Of a stretch of 64,000 nucleotides of DNA, positions 9,755 to 18,847 are shown piece by piece (within the stretch, counting starts at the first letter, position 1; the number at the start of each line of letters is the position of its first letter). The notes under the pieces were generated by a model, which was not told the DNA's origin, did not search any database, and saw only the letters and a list, made by a program, of their open reading frames with translations. Both the position numbers and the translations under genes were made by a program. Location: assembly GCA_963768085.1 (NCBI GenBank), contig CAVYGO010000003.1, forward strand, positions 930,001 to 994,000, given 5' to 3'. The DNA is from Pukyongia sp963768085. Its GTDB lineage: Bacteria; Bacteroidota; Bacteroidia; Flavobacteriales; Flavobacteriaceae.

Positions 9755-10729
9755 ATGGAATTATTGAAAAGGTATAACGCCTCCCTCGATCAGCATCTTG
9801 AGAACATTGTCATGATGCACGAACCTATTCAATTGTACGACCCGATTAAATACATACTTTCATTAGGAGGTAAAAGATTAAGACCTGTTTTAACATTGCT
9901 TAGTTGTGATTTCTTTCAGGAAGACTATCATAAAGCAATGAATGCTGCGCTGGCTGTGGAATTATTTCACAATTTTTCACTTATTCACGACGACATTATG
10001 GACAATGCTCCATTGCGCAGAGGTAAAGAGACAGTACACGAAAAGTGGGATGTTAATACAGGGATTCTCTCAGGGGATGCTATGCTTATTTTGGCGTATC
10101 GTTTGTTCGAGGGATACGACCCCCCTTTGTTCCGGGAATTAGCGAAGCTTTTCAGCAAGACCGCCATAGAGGTGTGTGAAGGACAGCAGTATGATGTGGA
10201 TTTTGAGCGACGTGACGACGTAACTATTGAGGAATATATAAAAATGATCGATTTTAAAACCGCGGTCCTTATTGGTGCAGCCATGAAAATGGGAGCAATT
10301 GTCGCGGGAGCGTCAGAAAGTTGTCAAGACAATATTTACGAATTCGGTAGAAACCTTGGGATCGCTTTTCAATTGCAGGATGATTTTCTCGATGCTTTTG
10401 GAAATCCCGATACTTTCGGTAAGCAGGTAGGTGGGGATATCATTGCTAATAAAAAGACTTTTCTGTATCTCACCGCGGTCGAAGGATCGGAATATTCCGA
10501 AGCGGCCGAATTGAAACATCTTTTTAGTATTAGTCCGAAAGATCCAAGCGAAAAAGTAAACGTGGTAAAACGAATTTTTGAGAATTCGGGCGCTGTTGAA
10601 GCCACCGAAAATGAAATTATTGTGTATACCAACAAGGCAAATTCTGTACTTGAACAAATAAGTATTTCCGAGGAAAGAAAAGATAAATTAAAAGAATTTG
10701 GTAGTTGGCTGATGCGCAGGAAGGTCTAA
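9755..10729 (+). CDS. polyprenyl diphosphate synthase (trans-isoprenyl diphosphate synthase family)
   Basis: 324 residues. Both aspartate-rich motifs are present: DDIMD at about 79-83 followed by RRG, and QLQDDFLDAFG near residue 210, which bind the magnesium-diphosphate of the allylic and homoallylic substrates. The GGKRLRP motif (about 38-44) binds isopentenyl diphosphate. The enzyme condenses IPP with allylic diphosphates to a longer chain, for quinones, carotenoids or glycan carriers. Chain length is not decidable by eye. It converges on the beta-barrel gene downstream, the two stop codons overlapping by 4 bp. Confidence 0.93.
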   Translation: MELLKRYNASLDQHLENIVMMHEPIQLYDPIKYILSLGGKRLRPVLTLLSCDFFQEDYHKAMNAALAVELFHNFSLIHDDIMDNAPLRRGKETVHEKWDVNTGILSGDAMLILAYRLFEGYDPPLFRELAKLFSKTAIEVCEGQQYDVDFERRDDVTIEEYIKMIDFKTAVLIGAAMKMGAIVAGASESCQDNIYEFGRNLGIAFQLQDDFLDAFGNPDTFGKQVGGDIIANKKTFLYLTAVEGSEYSEAAELKHLFSISPKDPSEKVNVVKRIFENSGAVEATENEIIVYTNKANSVLEQISISEERKDKLKEFGSWLMRRKV

Positions 10730-11256
10730 AAATACACTCTGAAAAACGGCATATAGGCATTTGCATAAATGCTTTTACGCTCATCATAAAGTACATCATA
10801 GCGAATTCCAACGGTAATATTATTCGTTCTAAAACCGGCACCCAAAAATAATGCGGGATACCAATAATTCTCATTCGCAAATCCTAATCTTGAATCATAA
10901 GACCTGTTCACATTTAACTGCTCGAATTCCGCAGACAATTGAATTTGCGGTATAACGTTGAACAACGATAAGACACTTCCCCCAATTATCGACGATGAAT
11001 AGGTATTTTTCTGGCTGTTATAGGTTCCATTGAGCGCAACACCCATTGCAAACCTTTCATCGAATTGATATATCGCACTCGGGGCGAGGGTACCGCTGAA
11101 GAATCCATCTCCGAAACTTAAACCAATTCCCCCACCAAATCTAACATGCCTCCAGAAATTGGAAGGTGGTTTCTGTTCTTGAGAAAATGCGTTGAAGTTA
11201 CAACTCATGAGCAGACCTAAAAGCAGGAAAATCGTGTAATTTTTATACTGTTTCAT
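10726..11256 (-). CDS. small outer-membrane beta-barrel protein of unknown function
   Basis: 176 residues with a signal peptide (MKQYKNYTIFLLLGLLMSC..., cleavage probably after AFSQ). The mature part shows short amphipathic beta strands (GGGIGLSFGDGFFSG, FAMGVALNGTYN, ITVGIRYDVLYD) and ends in an aromatic strand (FFRVYF), a small outer-membrane barrel pattern. Close relatives next to odhA in flavobacterial genomes are sometimes labelled alpha-ketoglutarate decarboxylase, probably by neighbourhood error; nothing here suggests enzymatic activity. It is divergent from odhA and convergent with the polyprenyl synthase. Confidence 0.75.
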   Translation of the reverse strand: MKQYKNYTIFLLLGLLMSCNFNAFSQEQKPPSNFWRHVRFGGGIGLSFGDGFFSGTLAPSAIYQFDERFAMGVALNGTYNSQKNTYSSSIIGGSVLSLFNVIPQIQLSAEFEQLNVNRSYDSRLGFANENYWYPALFLGAGFRTNNITVGIRYDVLYDERKSIYANAYMPFFRVYF

Positions 11257-11324
11257 TGTGAAAACATTAATAATTTAGTTCTATAAATATATAATTTAAA
11301 AAGTCTTAGTAATTGGATTTGTTG

Positions 11325-11332
11325 TATTTTTG
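11325..11332 (+). promoter_or_regulatory. putative -7 promoter box of odhA
   Basis: TATTTTTG is a full match to TAnnTTTG and lies 39 bp before the chosen odhA start. No good -33 TTG is seen at the preferred spacing. Its position argues against a longer odhA N terminus beginning at 11332. Confidence 0.4.
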
Positions 11333-11370
11333 TGCTGTTTATCAAATTAATCGCCTCGATTTTCTTTATA

Positions 11371-14127
11371 ATGGATCGATATTCTTTTCTAAATGCGGTA
11401 CACCCTTCTTATATCGCGGAACTATACGACAAATATTTGCATTTCCCGGATACTGTTGAACCTAGTTGGAGAGCATTTTTTCAGGGGTTTGACTTCGGAA
11501 TTGAGAATGGTTCGCTCGAGGCTCTTGGAATAGAAAGCCCTGCTGGAGAAATTCCTGAGCAGTTGCAAAAAGAGTTTCAAGTAATCCGTTTAATTGATGG
11601 TTACCGAACACGAGGCCATCTTTTTACACGAACCAATCCGGTTAGGGAACGCCGGAAATACAGTCCAAAACTTACCATAGAAAATTTCGGACTTGCACAG
11701 GATGACCTTCAAACATTATTTCAAGCCGGAGAGGTTATAGGAATTGGTGAAGCCACACTTGAAGAGATTATTCGCCATTTGGAGAGCATATACTGCGACA
11801 GTATTGGAATCGAATATATGTACATCCGCAAGCCAGAGGAGATAGAGTGGATTCAGAATAAACTGAATATCAACGATAATCAACCAAATTTCTCTACAGA
11901 GCACAAATTACATATACTTAGAAAGCTTAACGAAGCAGTGTCATTTGAGCATTTCCTGCATACTAAATATGTGGGTCAGAAACGATTTTCGCTCGAAGGA
12001 GGAGAAAGTCTAATTCCCGCATTGGATACCCTTATTGAAAATGCTGCCGAAAAAGGAGTAGAGGAGTTTGTAATGGGGATGGCACACCGTGGCCGTTTGA
12101 GTACCCTCACCAATATATTTGGAAAGAGCGCTAAAGACATTTTCAGCGAATTTGACGGTAAGGATTATGAACAGGAAGGTTTTGACGGGGATGTGAAATA
12201 TCATCTCGGGTGGACGTCTCACCGAGAAACGGATTCTGGCAAAAAGATCAATTTGAATATTGCACCTAATCCATCCCATTTGGAAACCGTAGGGGCAGTG
12301 GTCCAGGGAATAGCAAGAGCCAAGCAGGATCGGAATCATAAGAACAACATCAGTAAAGTACTTCCTATTGTAGTTCATGGGGATGCTGCTATTGCAGGTC
12401 AGGGGATTGTATATGAAGTAGTCCAAATGGCGAAACTCGATGCCTATAAGACGGGTGGAACAATTCATATTGTGGTAAATAACCAGGTTGGGTTTACTAC
12501 AAACTATCTCGACGGCCGTTCTTCTACATATTGTACAGATGTAGGTAAGGTTACCTTATCACCTGTAATGCATGTGAACGCAGATGATGCCGAAGCAGTC
12601 GTTCATGCCATGTTGTTTGCACTTGAATTCCGTATGGAGTTCGGCAGGGATGTATTTATCGACTTGCTGGGTTACAGAAAATATGGACATAACGAAGGTG
12701 ATGAACCACGTTTTACACAGCCCAAATTATACAAGGCAATAGCGAAGCAGAAAAACCCAAGAGATATTTATGCTGAAAAACTGATACAGCAGGGTATCAT
12801 TGATAAGGATTTCACAAAACAACTGGAACAGGAATACAAAGACAAGCTCGAAGAGAAATTGGTCGATTCACGTAAAGAAGAAAAGACCGAGATCACTGCA
12901 ATAATGAAGGATGAATGGAATGGATTTCATTATGCAAAAGAGGAAAGTCTGGTGAAGACATTCGATACTTCGGTGGATATCAAAAAACTTTCCGAGGTAG
13001 CTGAGGTCATCACTAAACTCCCAGAAGACAGAAAATTTCTTAGGAAGATCTCTCGTCTTATTGAATCCCGACACAAGATGTATTTCGAGGATAACAAACT
13101 TGACTGGGCCATGGGCGAACTTTTAGCCTATGGTACCTTACTCAAAGAAGGTTACGATGTGCGGATGTCCGGTCAGGATGTTGAACGAGGCACTTTTTCA
13201 CACCGGCATGCTGTAGTAAAGGTAGAAGAAAGTGAAGAAGAAATTGTGCTGCTCAATGATTTGAAAGGTGACCAGGGACAATTCTATATCTACAACTCCC
13301 TGCTATCTGAATATGGGGTGGTAGGATTTGATTATGGCTATGCCATGGCTAGTCCAAGAACACTCACCATTTGGGAAGCTCAGTTTGGAGATTTTAGTAA
13401 TGGTGCCCAGATCTTGATCGACCAATACATTTCGACTTCGGAAGATAAATGGAAATTACAAAACGGGCTGGTGATGCTCTTGCCTCATGGATATGAAGGA
13501 CAGGGTGCGGAGCATTCTTCAGCGCGAATGGAGCGTTATCTTCAACTCTGTGCGGTGGATAATATGTTCGTGGTCGACTGTACAACTCCGGCCAACTTTT
13601 ATCACGTGTTGCGAAGACAAATGATAGTGGATTTCAGAAAACCTCTTATTGTGTTTACTCCAAAAAGTTTGCTGCGTCATCCAAAAGTGGTCTCAACCAA
13701 AGAAGATCTGGCAAACGGAAGTTTTCAGATGTTGATAGACGATCCTGATGCTAAGGCCGCTCAAGTGAAAACCCTGGTATTCCTCACAGGCAAGTTCTAT
13801 TACGATCTATTAGAAAAGAAAGAGGAACTAGGCAGAGATGATGTGGCCCTGGTACGGATAGAGCAAATATTTCCGCTGCCAAAAGATGAGATCGTTGCGA
13901 CCCTTAAAAAATATAAGAATGTAGCCGATATTGTTTGGGCTCAGGAAGAACCGAAGAATATGGGTGCGTACTCACATATGCTGATGCATTTCGAACCGTC
14001 TAGAGAATGGCGGGTGTGTAGCAGGAAAATGTATGCTGCTCCAGCCTCAGGTAGTTCTGTGCGAAGTATGCAGCGCCATAAGCGCATCATTGAAAGTGTA
14101 TTTGACCCTACTATTAAAAATGAATAA
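11371..14127 (+). CDS. odhA: 2-oxoglutarate dehydrogenase E1 component
   Basis: 918 residues from the ATG at 11371 (MDRYSFLNAVHPSYI). A frame extension to 11332 would overlap the promoter box. The N-terminal E2-binding segment is followed by the thiamine diphosphate fold: GMAHRGRLSTLTNIFGK, GDAAIAGQGIVYE and the HNEGDEPRFTQP loop. The transketolase-like pyrimidine domain has QFGDFSNGAQILIDQ and LLPHGYEGQGAEHSSAR. It decarboxylates 2-oxoglutarate and transfers succinyl to the E2 lipoyl group in the TCA cycle. The E2 gene follows 25 bp downstream in the same operon; E3 is not in the window. Also called sucA. Confidence 0.97.
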   Translation: MDRYSFLNAVHPSYIAELYDKYLHFPDTVEPSWRAFFQGFDFGIENGSLEALGIESPAGEIPEQLQKEFQVIRLIDGYRTRGHLFTRTNPVRERRKYSPKLTIENFGLAQDDLQTLFQAGEVIGIGEATLEEIIRHLESIYCDSIGIEYMYIRKPEEIEWIQNKLNINDNQPNFSTEHKLHILRKLNEAVSFEHFLHTKYVGQKRFSLEGGESLIPALDTLIENAAEKGVEEFVMGMAHRGRLSTLTNIFGKSAKDIFSEFDGKDYEQEGFDGDVKYHLGWTSHRETDSGKKINLNIAPNPSHLETVGAVVQGIARAKQDRNHKNNISKVLPIVVHGDAAIAGQGIVYEVVQMAKLDAYKTGGTIHIVVNNQVGFTTNYLDGRSSTYCTDVGKVTLSPVMHVNADDAEAVVHAMLFALEFRMEFGRDVFIDLLGYRKYGHNEGDEPRFTQPKLYKAIAKQKNPRDIYAEKLIQQGIIDKDFTKQLEQEYKDKLEEKLVDSRKEEKTEITAIMKDEWNGFHYAKEESLVKTFDTSVDIKKLSEVAEVITKLPEDRKFLRKISRLIESRHKMYFEDNKLDWAMGELLAYGTLLKEGYDVRMSGQDVERGTFSHRHAVVKVEESEEEIVLLNDLKGDQGQFYIYNSLLSEYGVVGFDYGYAMASPRTLTIWEAQFGDFSNGAQILIDQYISTSEDKWKLQNGLVMLLPHGYEGQGAEHSSARMERYLQLCAVDNMFVVDCTTPANFYHVLRRQMIVDFRKPLIVFTPKSLLRHPKVVSTKEDLANGSFQMLIDDPDAKAAQVKTLVFLTGKFYYDLLEKKEELGRDDVALVRIEQIFPLPKDEIVATLKKYKNVADIVWAQEEPKNMGAYSHMLMHFEPSREWRVCSRKMYAAPASGSSVRSMQRHKRIIESVFDPTIKNE

Positions 14128-14152
14128 TTCTGAATAGGAAAAAAAGAATCGT

Positions 14153-15376
14153 ATGCCATTAGAAATGAGAGTTCCTTCACCGGGAGAGTCTATTACCGAA
14201 GTCGAAATCGCCGAATGGTTGGTTGAGGACGGTGACTATGTGGAAAAAGATCAGGCAATTGCTGAAGTAGATAGTGATAAGGCCACATTAGAACTTCCGG
14301 CTGAAGCCAGTGGAATTATAACACTAAAAGCTGAAGAAGGAGATGCTATTGCAGTAGGTGAGATCGTCTGTTTAATCGATACCGATGCTCCAAAACCTGC
14401 CGGTAGTGATACCCCTGCAAAGGTTTCAAAGGATACTGAGGCAGAGGTTAAGGATGAGAAACAAAAGGAAACCAAAGAAACTGAACAGGTAAAAACATAT
14501 GCAACGGGTACGCCCTCTCCGGCTGCAAAAAAAATACTGGATGAAAAAGGGATTGAAACTGCTTCGGTAACAGGTACCGGGAGGGATGGACGCATTACAA
14601 AAGAAGACGCGTTCAATGCGGTACCTTCAATGGGTAGCCCGGGGGATGGCGAAAGAGACTCTGAGCGAAAGAAATTGTCCTTGTTGAGACGAAAAGTAGC
14701 AGAACGACTGGTTGCAGCTAAAAACGAAACAGCGATGCTCACGACCTTTAACGAGGTTGATATGGGTCCGATTTTCGAATTGAGAAAAGAGTATAAGGAA
14801 ACGTTTAAAGAAAAACACGGAGTTAGTCTTGGCTTTATGTCATTCTTCACACTGGCCGTTGTTCGTGCTCTTGAATTATATCCTGATGTGAATTCCATGA
14901 TCGATGGTGATTATAAGATCACGTATGATTACAAGGATATTTCCATTGCGGTATCCGGCCCGAAAGGATTGATGGTTCCCGTTATTAGAAATGCTGAGAA
15001 TCTTACTTTCAGAGGAGTTGAAACTGAAGTGAAGCGACTTGCATTACGAGCCAGAGATGGCGAAATAACTGTCGATGAAATGACTGGTGGAACCTTCACA
15101 ATCTCAAATGGTGGTGTATTCGGCAGTATGTTGTCTACGCCAATTATCAACCCACCACAATCGGGTATACTGGGAATGCACAATATCGTGGAACGTCCTG
15201 TAGTTAAGAATGGAGAAATCGTAATCGCACCGGTTATGTTTGTCGCCCTTAGTTACGATCATCGCATTATCGACGGGCGCGAATCAGTAGGATTTCTCGT
15301 AGCGGTGAAGGAAGCTCTTGAGAATCCTCAAGAATTGTTGATGAATAATGAAATTGAGAAAGCACTTGAACTTTAG
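14153..15376 (+). CDS. odhB: 2-oxoglutarate dehydrogenase E2, dihydrolipoyl succinyltransferase
   Basis: 407 residues. The N-terminal lipoyl domain has the lipoylated lysine in DSDKATLELPA (Lys43). A charged, Lys/Glu-rich linker (about 80-115) leads to the E3-binding domain (SPAAKKILDEKGI to GRDGRITKEDA), then the catalytic acyltransferase domain ending with SYDHRIIDGRES, whose His and Asp are catalytic. It transfers succinyl from lipoamide to CoA. It is second in the odhAB operon and followed by a strong terminator. Also called sucB. Confidence 0.97.
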   Translation: MPLEMRVPSPGESITEVEIAEWLVEDGDYVEKDQAIAEVDSDKATLELPAEASGIITLKAEEGDAIAVGEIVCLIDTDAPKPAGSDTPAKVSKDTEAEVKDEKQKETKETEQVKTYATGTPSPAAKKILDEKGIETASVTGTGRDGRITKEDAFNAVPSMGSPGDGERDSERKKLSLLRRKVAERLVAAKNETAMLTTFNEVDMGPIFELRKEYKETFKEKHGVSLGFMSFFTLAVVRALELYPDVNSMIDGDYKITYDYKDISIAVSGPKGLMVPVIRNAENLTFRGVETEVKRLALRARDGEITVDEMTGGTFTISNGGVFGSMLSTPIINPPQSGILGMHNIVERPVVKNGEIVIAPVMFVALSYDHRIIDGRESVGFLVAVKEALENPQELLMNNEIEKALEL

Positions 15377-15397
15377 AAAAGAACTTATTATATTAAT

Positions 15398-15425
15398 AAA
15401 GCCCGGCAATGCCGGGCTTTATTGG
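15398..15425 (+). terminator. intrinsic terminator after odhB
   Basis: Perfect 10-bp inverted repeat AAAGCCCGGC / GCCGGGCTTT (15398-15407, 15411-15420) with a 3-base loop. The T run is short (TTTATTGGTT), and the symmetrical flanks could also stop transcription from the other side. Confidence 0.85.
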
Positions 15426-15451
15426 TTAGTTAGTTAAATCTCTTAACGGAC

Positions 15452-15577
15452 TTATTTATACGAAACAAAATAATTCAATAAGTTTAGAACAACGATCAAA
15501 ATAATGCATATTGCTAATACGATGAATACCACTTTTTTCCCGATGGGTTTACGTTGCCTATCTTCGTTCGAAACCAT
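15452..15577 (-). CDS. small single-span membrane protein, hypothetical
   Basis: A 41-residue frame starting MVSNEDRQRKPIGKK, followed by one strongly hydrophobic segment (about residues 16-36) and a short polar tail. The frame can be extended upstream to 15637, but those residues look less protein-like. It lies between the odhB terminator and the response-regulator gene, on the same strand as the two-component pair. I do not recognise a family. The positive cytoplasmic flank with one span is plausible for a real micro-membrane protein, but proof is lacking. Confidence 0.45.
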   Translation of the reverse strand: MVSNEDRQRKPIGKKVVFIVLAICIILIVVLNLLNYFVSYK

Positions 15578-15660
15578 AAGATCTTTCACAAAGTAAAAGT
15601 GGTAAAGTTTTGCTAGAAATGAAATACGTGTTAACACGTAATTAATTAAACTTCATCGAG

Positions 15661-16293
15661 TTATTGGAGCTTGTCATGATGCTCTTTTGCCCAGGAAAGC
15701 AAGCTGTTCGTCTTTTGTTCGAGCTTTAATTTATTGATGATATTCGAGCGATGTTTTTCGACCGTCCGATAGGAAATGAAGAGTAAAGAAGCGATCTCCT
15801 TATTTGTCTTGTCCTTGGCGATTAACTTAAGAATTTTCTTTTCCGAGGGCGTTAGAACATTCAGAGCTTCGTCATCAGCACTATTTGAATTTAGCATGTC
15901 CTTTATCTTCTGGCTGAAGTAAGGCTGGCCTTCAGAAACCAATGCAATACAGTTTTCTATTTCTTCAATGGCAAATTCCTTGAGGATATAGCCAAAAATA
16001 TTAAGTTCCTGAGCCTTATTATAAAGTTCTTTTTCTTTATGTATGGTAATTAGAACGATCTTAGTGTCGATACCATTGGTTTTGCACTTCTTGGCTATTT
16101 CCAGACCCGACATAAAAGGCATCTGAATGTCCAGGATTGCGATATCGGGCTTTAATTTTGTGATTAGATTATATGCTTCTCTTCCATTTGATCCGCTACC
16201 CACAATGTTGTACCCTTTTTCAATCATAAAATCATTAAGTCCTTTTAGGAGTAATGGATGGTCGTCTGCGGTTATGATAGATCTGTGCTTCAC
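15661..16293 (-). CDS. NarL/LuxR-type response regulator
   Basis: 210 residues. Receiver domain with the acidic pair at Asp10/Asp11, phosphoacceptor Asp55 in AILDIQMP, and Thr/Lys positions in VLITIHKEKELY. A LuxR-type helix-turn-helix follows (LTPSEKKILKLIAKDKTNKEI, given here in part, to YRTVEKHRSNI, about 145-190). It is the partner of the histidine kinase immediately upstream; its start overlaps the kinase stop by 4 bp (ATGA), implying translational coupling. Targets unknown. Confidence 0.93.
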   Translation of the reverse strand: MKHRSIITADDHPLLLKGLNDFMIEKGYNIVGSGSNGREAYNLITKLKPDIAILDIQMPFMSGLEIAKKCKTNGIDTKIVLITIHKEKELYNKAQELNIFGYILKEFAIEEIENCIALVSEGQPYFSQKIKDMLNSNSADDEALNVLTPSEKKILKLIAKDKTNKEIASLLFISYRTVEKHRSNIINKLKLEQKTNSLLSWAKEHHDKLQ

Positions 16294-18311
16294 GAAATAG
16301 GGAATTGAAATTGCAAGGTAGTGCCGTTATTGGCCTTGGATTCTATTTTCATCTGACCGTTTAAAAAACGCGTGCGTTCCATAAGTGTTTTCAATCCCAG
16401 GGATTTCACGTTTTGTAGTTTTTCAGAGAAGTCGAACCCGACACCATTATCTTTAATGGATATCACCACAAAGTTAGCCATTTTTTTCACGGAAATCTTA
16501 CTTGCCTCCGCTTTTGCATGTTTTAGAACATTGCTTAAACTTTCCTGTACGATTCTGTAGATATTAACCTCAGCTTCTTCGTTGAAAAGGTTGTCTATAT
16601 TATCTATTTCAGCAGATATAAATAAAGCGGTATTTTCGTCTATTTGAGTCACCGTATGTTCCAGGGCTCTCGTAATACCTAATTCCTGAAGTTGGAATGG
16701 ATGAAGGTCACGAGAAATGGAACGTACTTCTTCGATGGTCTCATCGATCAAGTTCTTAGTGCCCGAATCTCCAGAAGCGATCATTTTGTTCTTAATTACC
16801 AAAAGTCGTTGTCCCAGGCCATCATGAAGGTCCTTGGAAATCCGCATGCGCTCCTCTTCCTGGGAAACGATCAAATCCTGACTGAATTTTTCCTGGAGAA
16901 TCTGTCTGCTTTTAAAATCAAGCTGGTTTCTGTAAAGTAAAATAATCCCGAACAACAGCAATAAAGCAACCCCACCAAAGATCATTAACTTTTTAAATGA
17001 CTGATTGTCTTTTTCAAGAAGCTGAATATTGGCACTTTGTTCTACCAGTTCTTTTTCATTCTTTTCCGTCTCGTACAGTGTTTGATAATAAGCCAGTGAA
17101 TTCGCTACCCCTTTGTTATAGATAAATTCTTTCAATTCGGAATAAGCCAGTTCGTGTTCCAGGGCCATATTAAATTCACCCTTCGCATTATAAATATCTG
17201 AAAGTAATTTGTGCGATGAAAGAATGTTTTCTTCATATTTTAGGGTTTCTGCCTTGACAAGTTTTTGTTTGGCAAAATTTAACGCAGTTTCGTATTGTCC
17301 TTTGGAAAAATGATATTTTGCATTTGCGCCAAGGTACTGCGAAGAGGTTATAAGGTCGTCTTGTGAATTCTCGTGAAATTGATTTATCAAAGTGAGGTAT
17401 TCTTCGGAAGCTGAAATTTGCCCGCTTTCACAGTAATAATCAACCAATTCGGCATAAATATACATTTCATTCGAGATCTCCATATTATTCTCCAGGGAGC
17501 TGTCGATGGCATCCTTAGCTTTAAAAAGATATTCCAGATATTTTATCTTATTGCCGATCTTTTCGTAATCGAGTGCCTGGTTGTAATATTCGGTGGGCAG
17601 ATGATGCGTTAAACCTAAAGATTGAATTTTCTTGATATTCTTTTCCCGTTCGATCATGGCTTTTTCATGGAAGCCATTCATGCTGAACATGGTTGTAATT
17701 CCCTGTTGTGCATAGAACATATATTCATAATCCTTGAGTGCTTCGAAATAATTGTACGCTTTTCGATAACTCTCGCCGGCCGGAACAAATTTTCCCATAT
17801 TGGAATAGGCCTGACCACTGAACAGATACGCATCGGCTATGTATAGCGAATCTTTTTCACTGAAACTTGCAATGGCCATTTTATAATCTTCAACCGCATC
17901 GTTAAGATTGAGCTTATAGTTTGATCCACCTCGTTTCAGATACAGACCACCCAGTAAATAACTATCGTTGATCTTGTATTTACGTGCCAGGATACCGTCG
18001 ATTATGGTAAGTGCCTCACGGGGTTCGTTCTTTACCGAGCTTAAACTATAATGTACATTGATCATTTTATCGGCAGCAGCTTCAATACTGTCTATTTCTT
18101 TGGCGAGCTCGATATATTTCAGGCTATAGGAAATAAACATGTCAAGGTCAGATTTACCCGCTTTGCTTATCACCGAATCCAAAGCAATAAGTTGCTCATA
18201 GCGATCGCTGGAAGTCTCCGAAATATTTATATAATAATCTATATCCTGAGACCACGATCTCGCGGTGAACAGAAGTAAAAAAATAAGACAGAATTTAGGC
18301 AACGCCTTCAT
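16290..18311 (-). CDS. TPR-containing sensor histidine kinase (HisKA_3, NarX/DegS type)
   Basis: 673 residues with a signal peptide at the N terminus. About 400 residues of helical tetratricopeptide-like repeats follow (for example around YLFSGQAYSNMGKFVPAGES), probably periplasmic. One membrane segment (about 440-460, MIFGGVALLLLFGIILLY) leads to a coiled coil and the HisKA_3 dimerisation motif with the phospho-acceptor His in RISKDLHDGLGQRL. The HATPase domain is last (SIKDNGVGFDF, then GLKTLMERTRFLNGQ). It forms a pair with the overlapping response regulator. The signal sensed is unknown; TPR sensor kinases of this plan are frequent in Flavobacteriia. Confidence 0.92.
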   Translation of the reverse strand: MKALPKFCLIFLLLFTARSWSQDIDYYINISETSSDRYEQLIALDSVISKAGKSDLDMFISYSLKYIELAKEIDSIEAAADKMINVHYSLSSVKNEPREALTIIDGILARKYKINDSYLLGGLYLKRGGSNYKLNLNDAVEDYKMAIASFSEKDSLYIADAYLFSGQAYSNMGKFVPAGESYRKAYNYFEALKDYEYMFYAQQGITTMFSMNGFHEKAMIEREKNIKKIQSLGLTHHLPTEYYNQALDYEKIGNKIKYLEYLFKAKDAIDSSLENNMEISNEMYIYAELVDYYCESGQISASEEYLTLINQFHENSQDDLITSSQYLGANAKYHFSKGQYETALNFAKQKLVKAETLKYEENILSSHKLLSDIYNAKGEFNMALEHELAYSELKEFIYNKGVANSLAYYQTLYETEKNEKELVEQSANIQLLEKDNQSFKKLMIFGGVALLLLFGIILLYRNQLDFKSRQILQEKFSQDLIVSQEEERMRISKDLHDGLGQRLLVIKNKMIASGDSGTKNLIDETIEEVRSISRDLHPFQLQELGITRALEHTVTQIDENTALFISAEIDNIDNLFNEEAEVNIYRIVQESLSNVLKHAKAEASKISVKKMANFVVISIKDNGVGFDFSEKLQNVKSLGLKTLMERTRFLNGQMKIESKANNGTTLQFQFPIS

Positions 18312-18362
18312 ATATAAGTATAATGGGGGGACTTTATTTCAACAAATATAAAGCATTATATT

Positions 18363-18800
18363 CTATTTTAAATAAAGAACATTCCTACCATAATCTATAA
18401 CCGCTCTGCAATCTTTCAGGAAATCCGCCCCTAAAATTCCTTGAACGGGTGCTTCTTCCACTTGAGATAGTGCTTCATTTACATGTCCCAGATCGAAAAT
18501 TACAAAAGACATGTTGTTCATTACCTTCTTTCCAATGGTAAAGTAATTGTTATTGGCGACATGGGTTTCCATGTTAGTGGCACCTGCCCCGGCGGCTTTT
18601 ACCTCGCTTTCTTCAGTTAGCATAATAAAATGACCAACGCTCGAAAAGCCTATGCAACTGCTGGACGCCCCTGTATCCAGTATGAAATCACCCGATTTAC
18701 CATTTACTTTTACGGCTACTTTGTAATGTCCCGTTTTAAGTTTTTTAAGGGGAATTCTGAAAAATCCTTTGGATTCCAGAAGATCTCGTAATATTGCCAC
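18363..18800 (-). CDS. retropepsin-like aspartic protease (clan AA)
   Basis: 145 residues with the single aspartic-protease motif FILDTGASSSCIG (about residues 38-50) and a later GILGADFLKDCRAVIDY segment matching the second conserved strand of retropepsin-like folds. Members are half-size and act as dimers. There is no signal peptide, so it is probably cytosolic. The start appears to be GTG at 18800, as no ATG precedes the catalytic motif. It is divergent from tatD with only about 50 bp between starts. Substrate unknown. Confidence 0.82.
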   Translation of the reverse strand: MAILRDLLESKGFFRIPLKKLKTGHYKVAVKVNGKSGDFILDTGASSSCIGFSSVGHFIMLTEESEVKAAGAGATNMETHVANNNYFTIGKKVMNNMSFVIFDLGHVNEALSQVEEAPVQGILGADFLKDCRAVIDYGRNVLYLK

Positions 18801-18808
18801 CCGTTTTT

Positions 18809-18842
18809 TTGGTAAAGATAGCTAACAAAATGGTTAGCTTTG
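18809..18842 (+). promoter_or_regulatory. putative tatD promoter with embedded palindrome
   Basis: TTG at 18809-18811 and TAGCTTTG (TAnnTTTG, 18835-18842) are 23 bp apart. A perfect 7-bp inverted repeat AGCTAAC / GTTAGCT (18820-18826, 18833-18839, 6-bp spacer) overlaps the -7 box, as an operator might. The -7 box ends 5 bp before the chosen ATG, so the message would be nearly leaderless. Confidence 0.45.
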
Positions 18843-18847
18843 TTGCC

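Noticed and set aside
10726..11256. Alpha-ketoglutarate decarboxylase label
   Set aside because: Small beta-barrel with signal peptide; no thiamine or catalytic motif. The name probably comes from its odhA neighbour.
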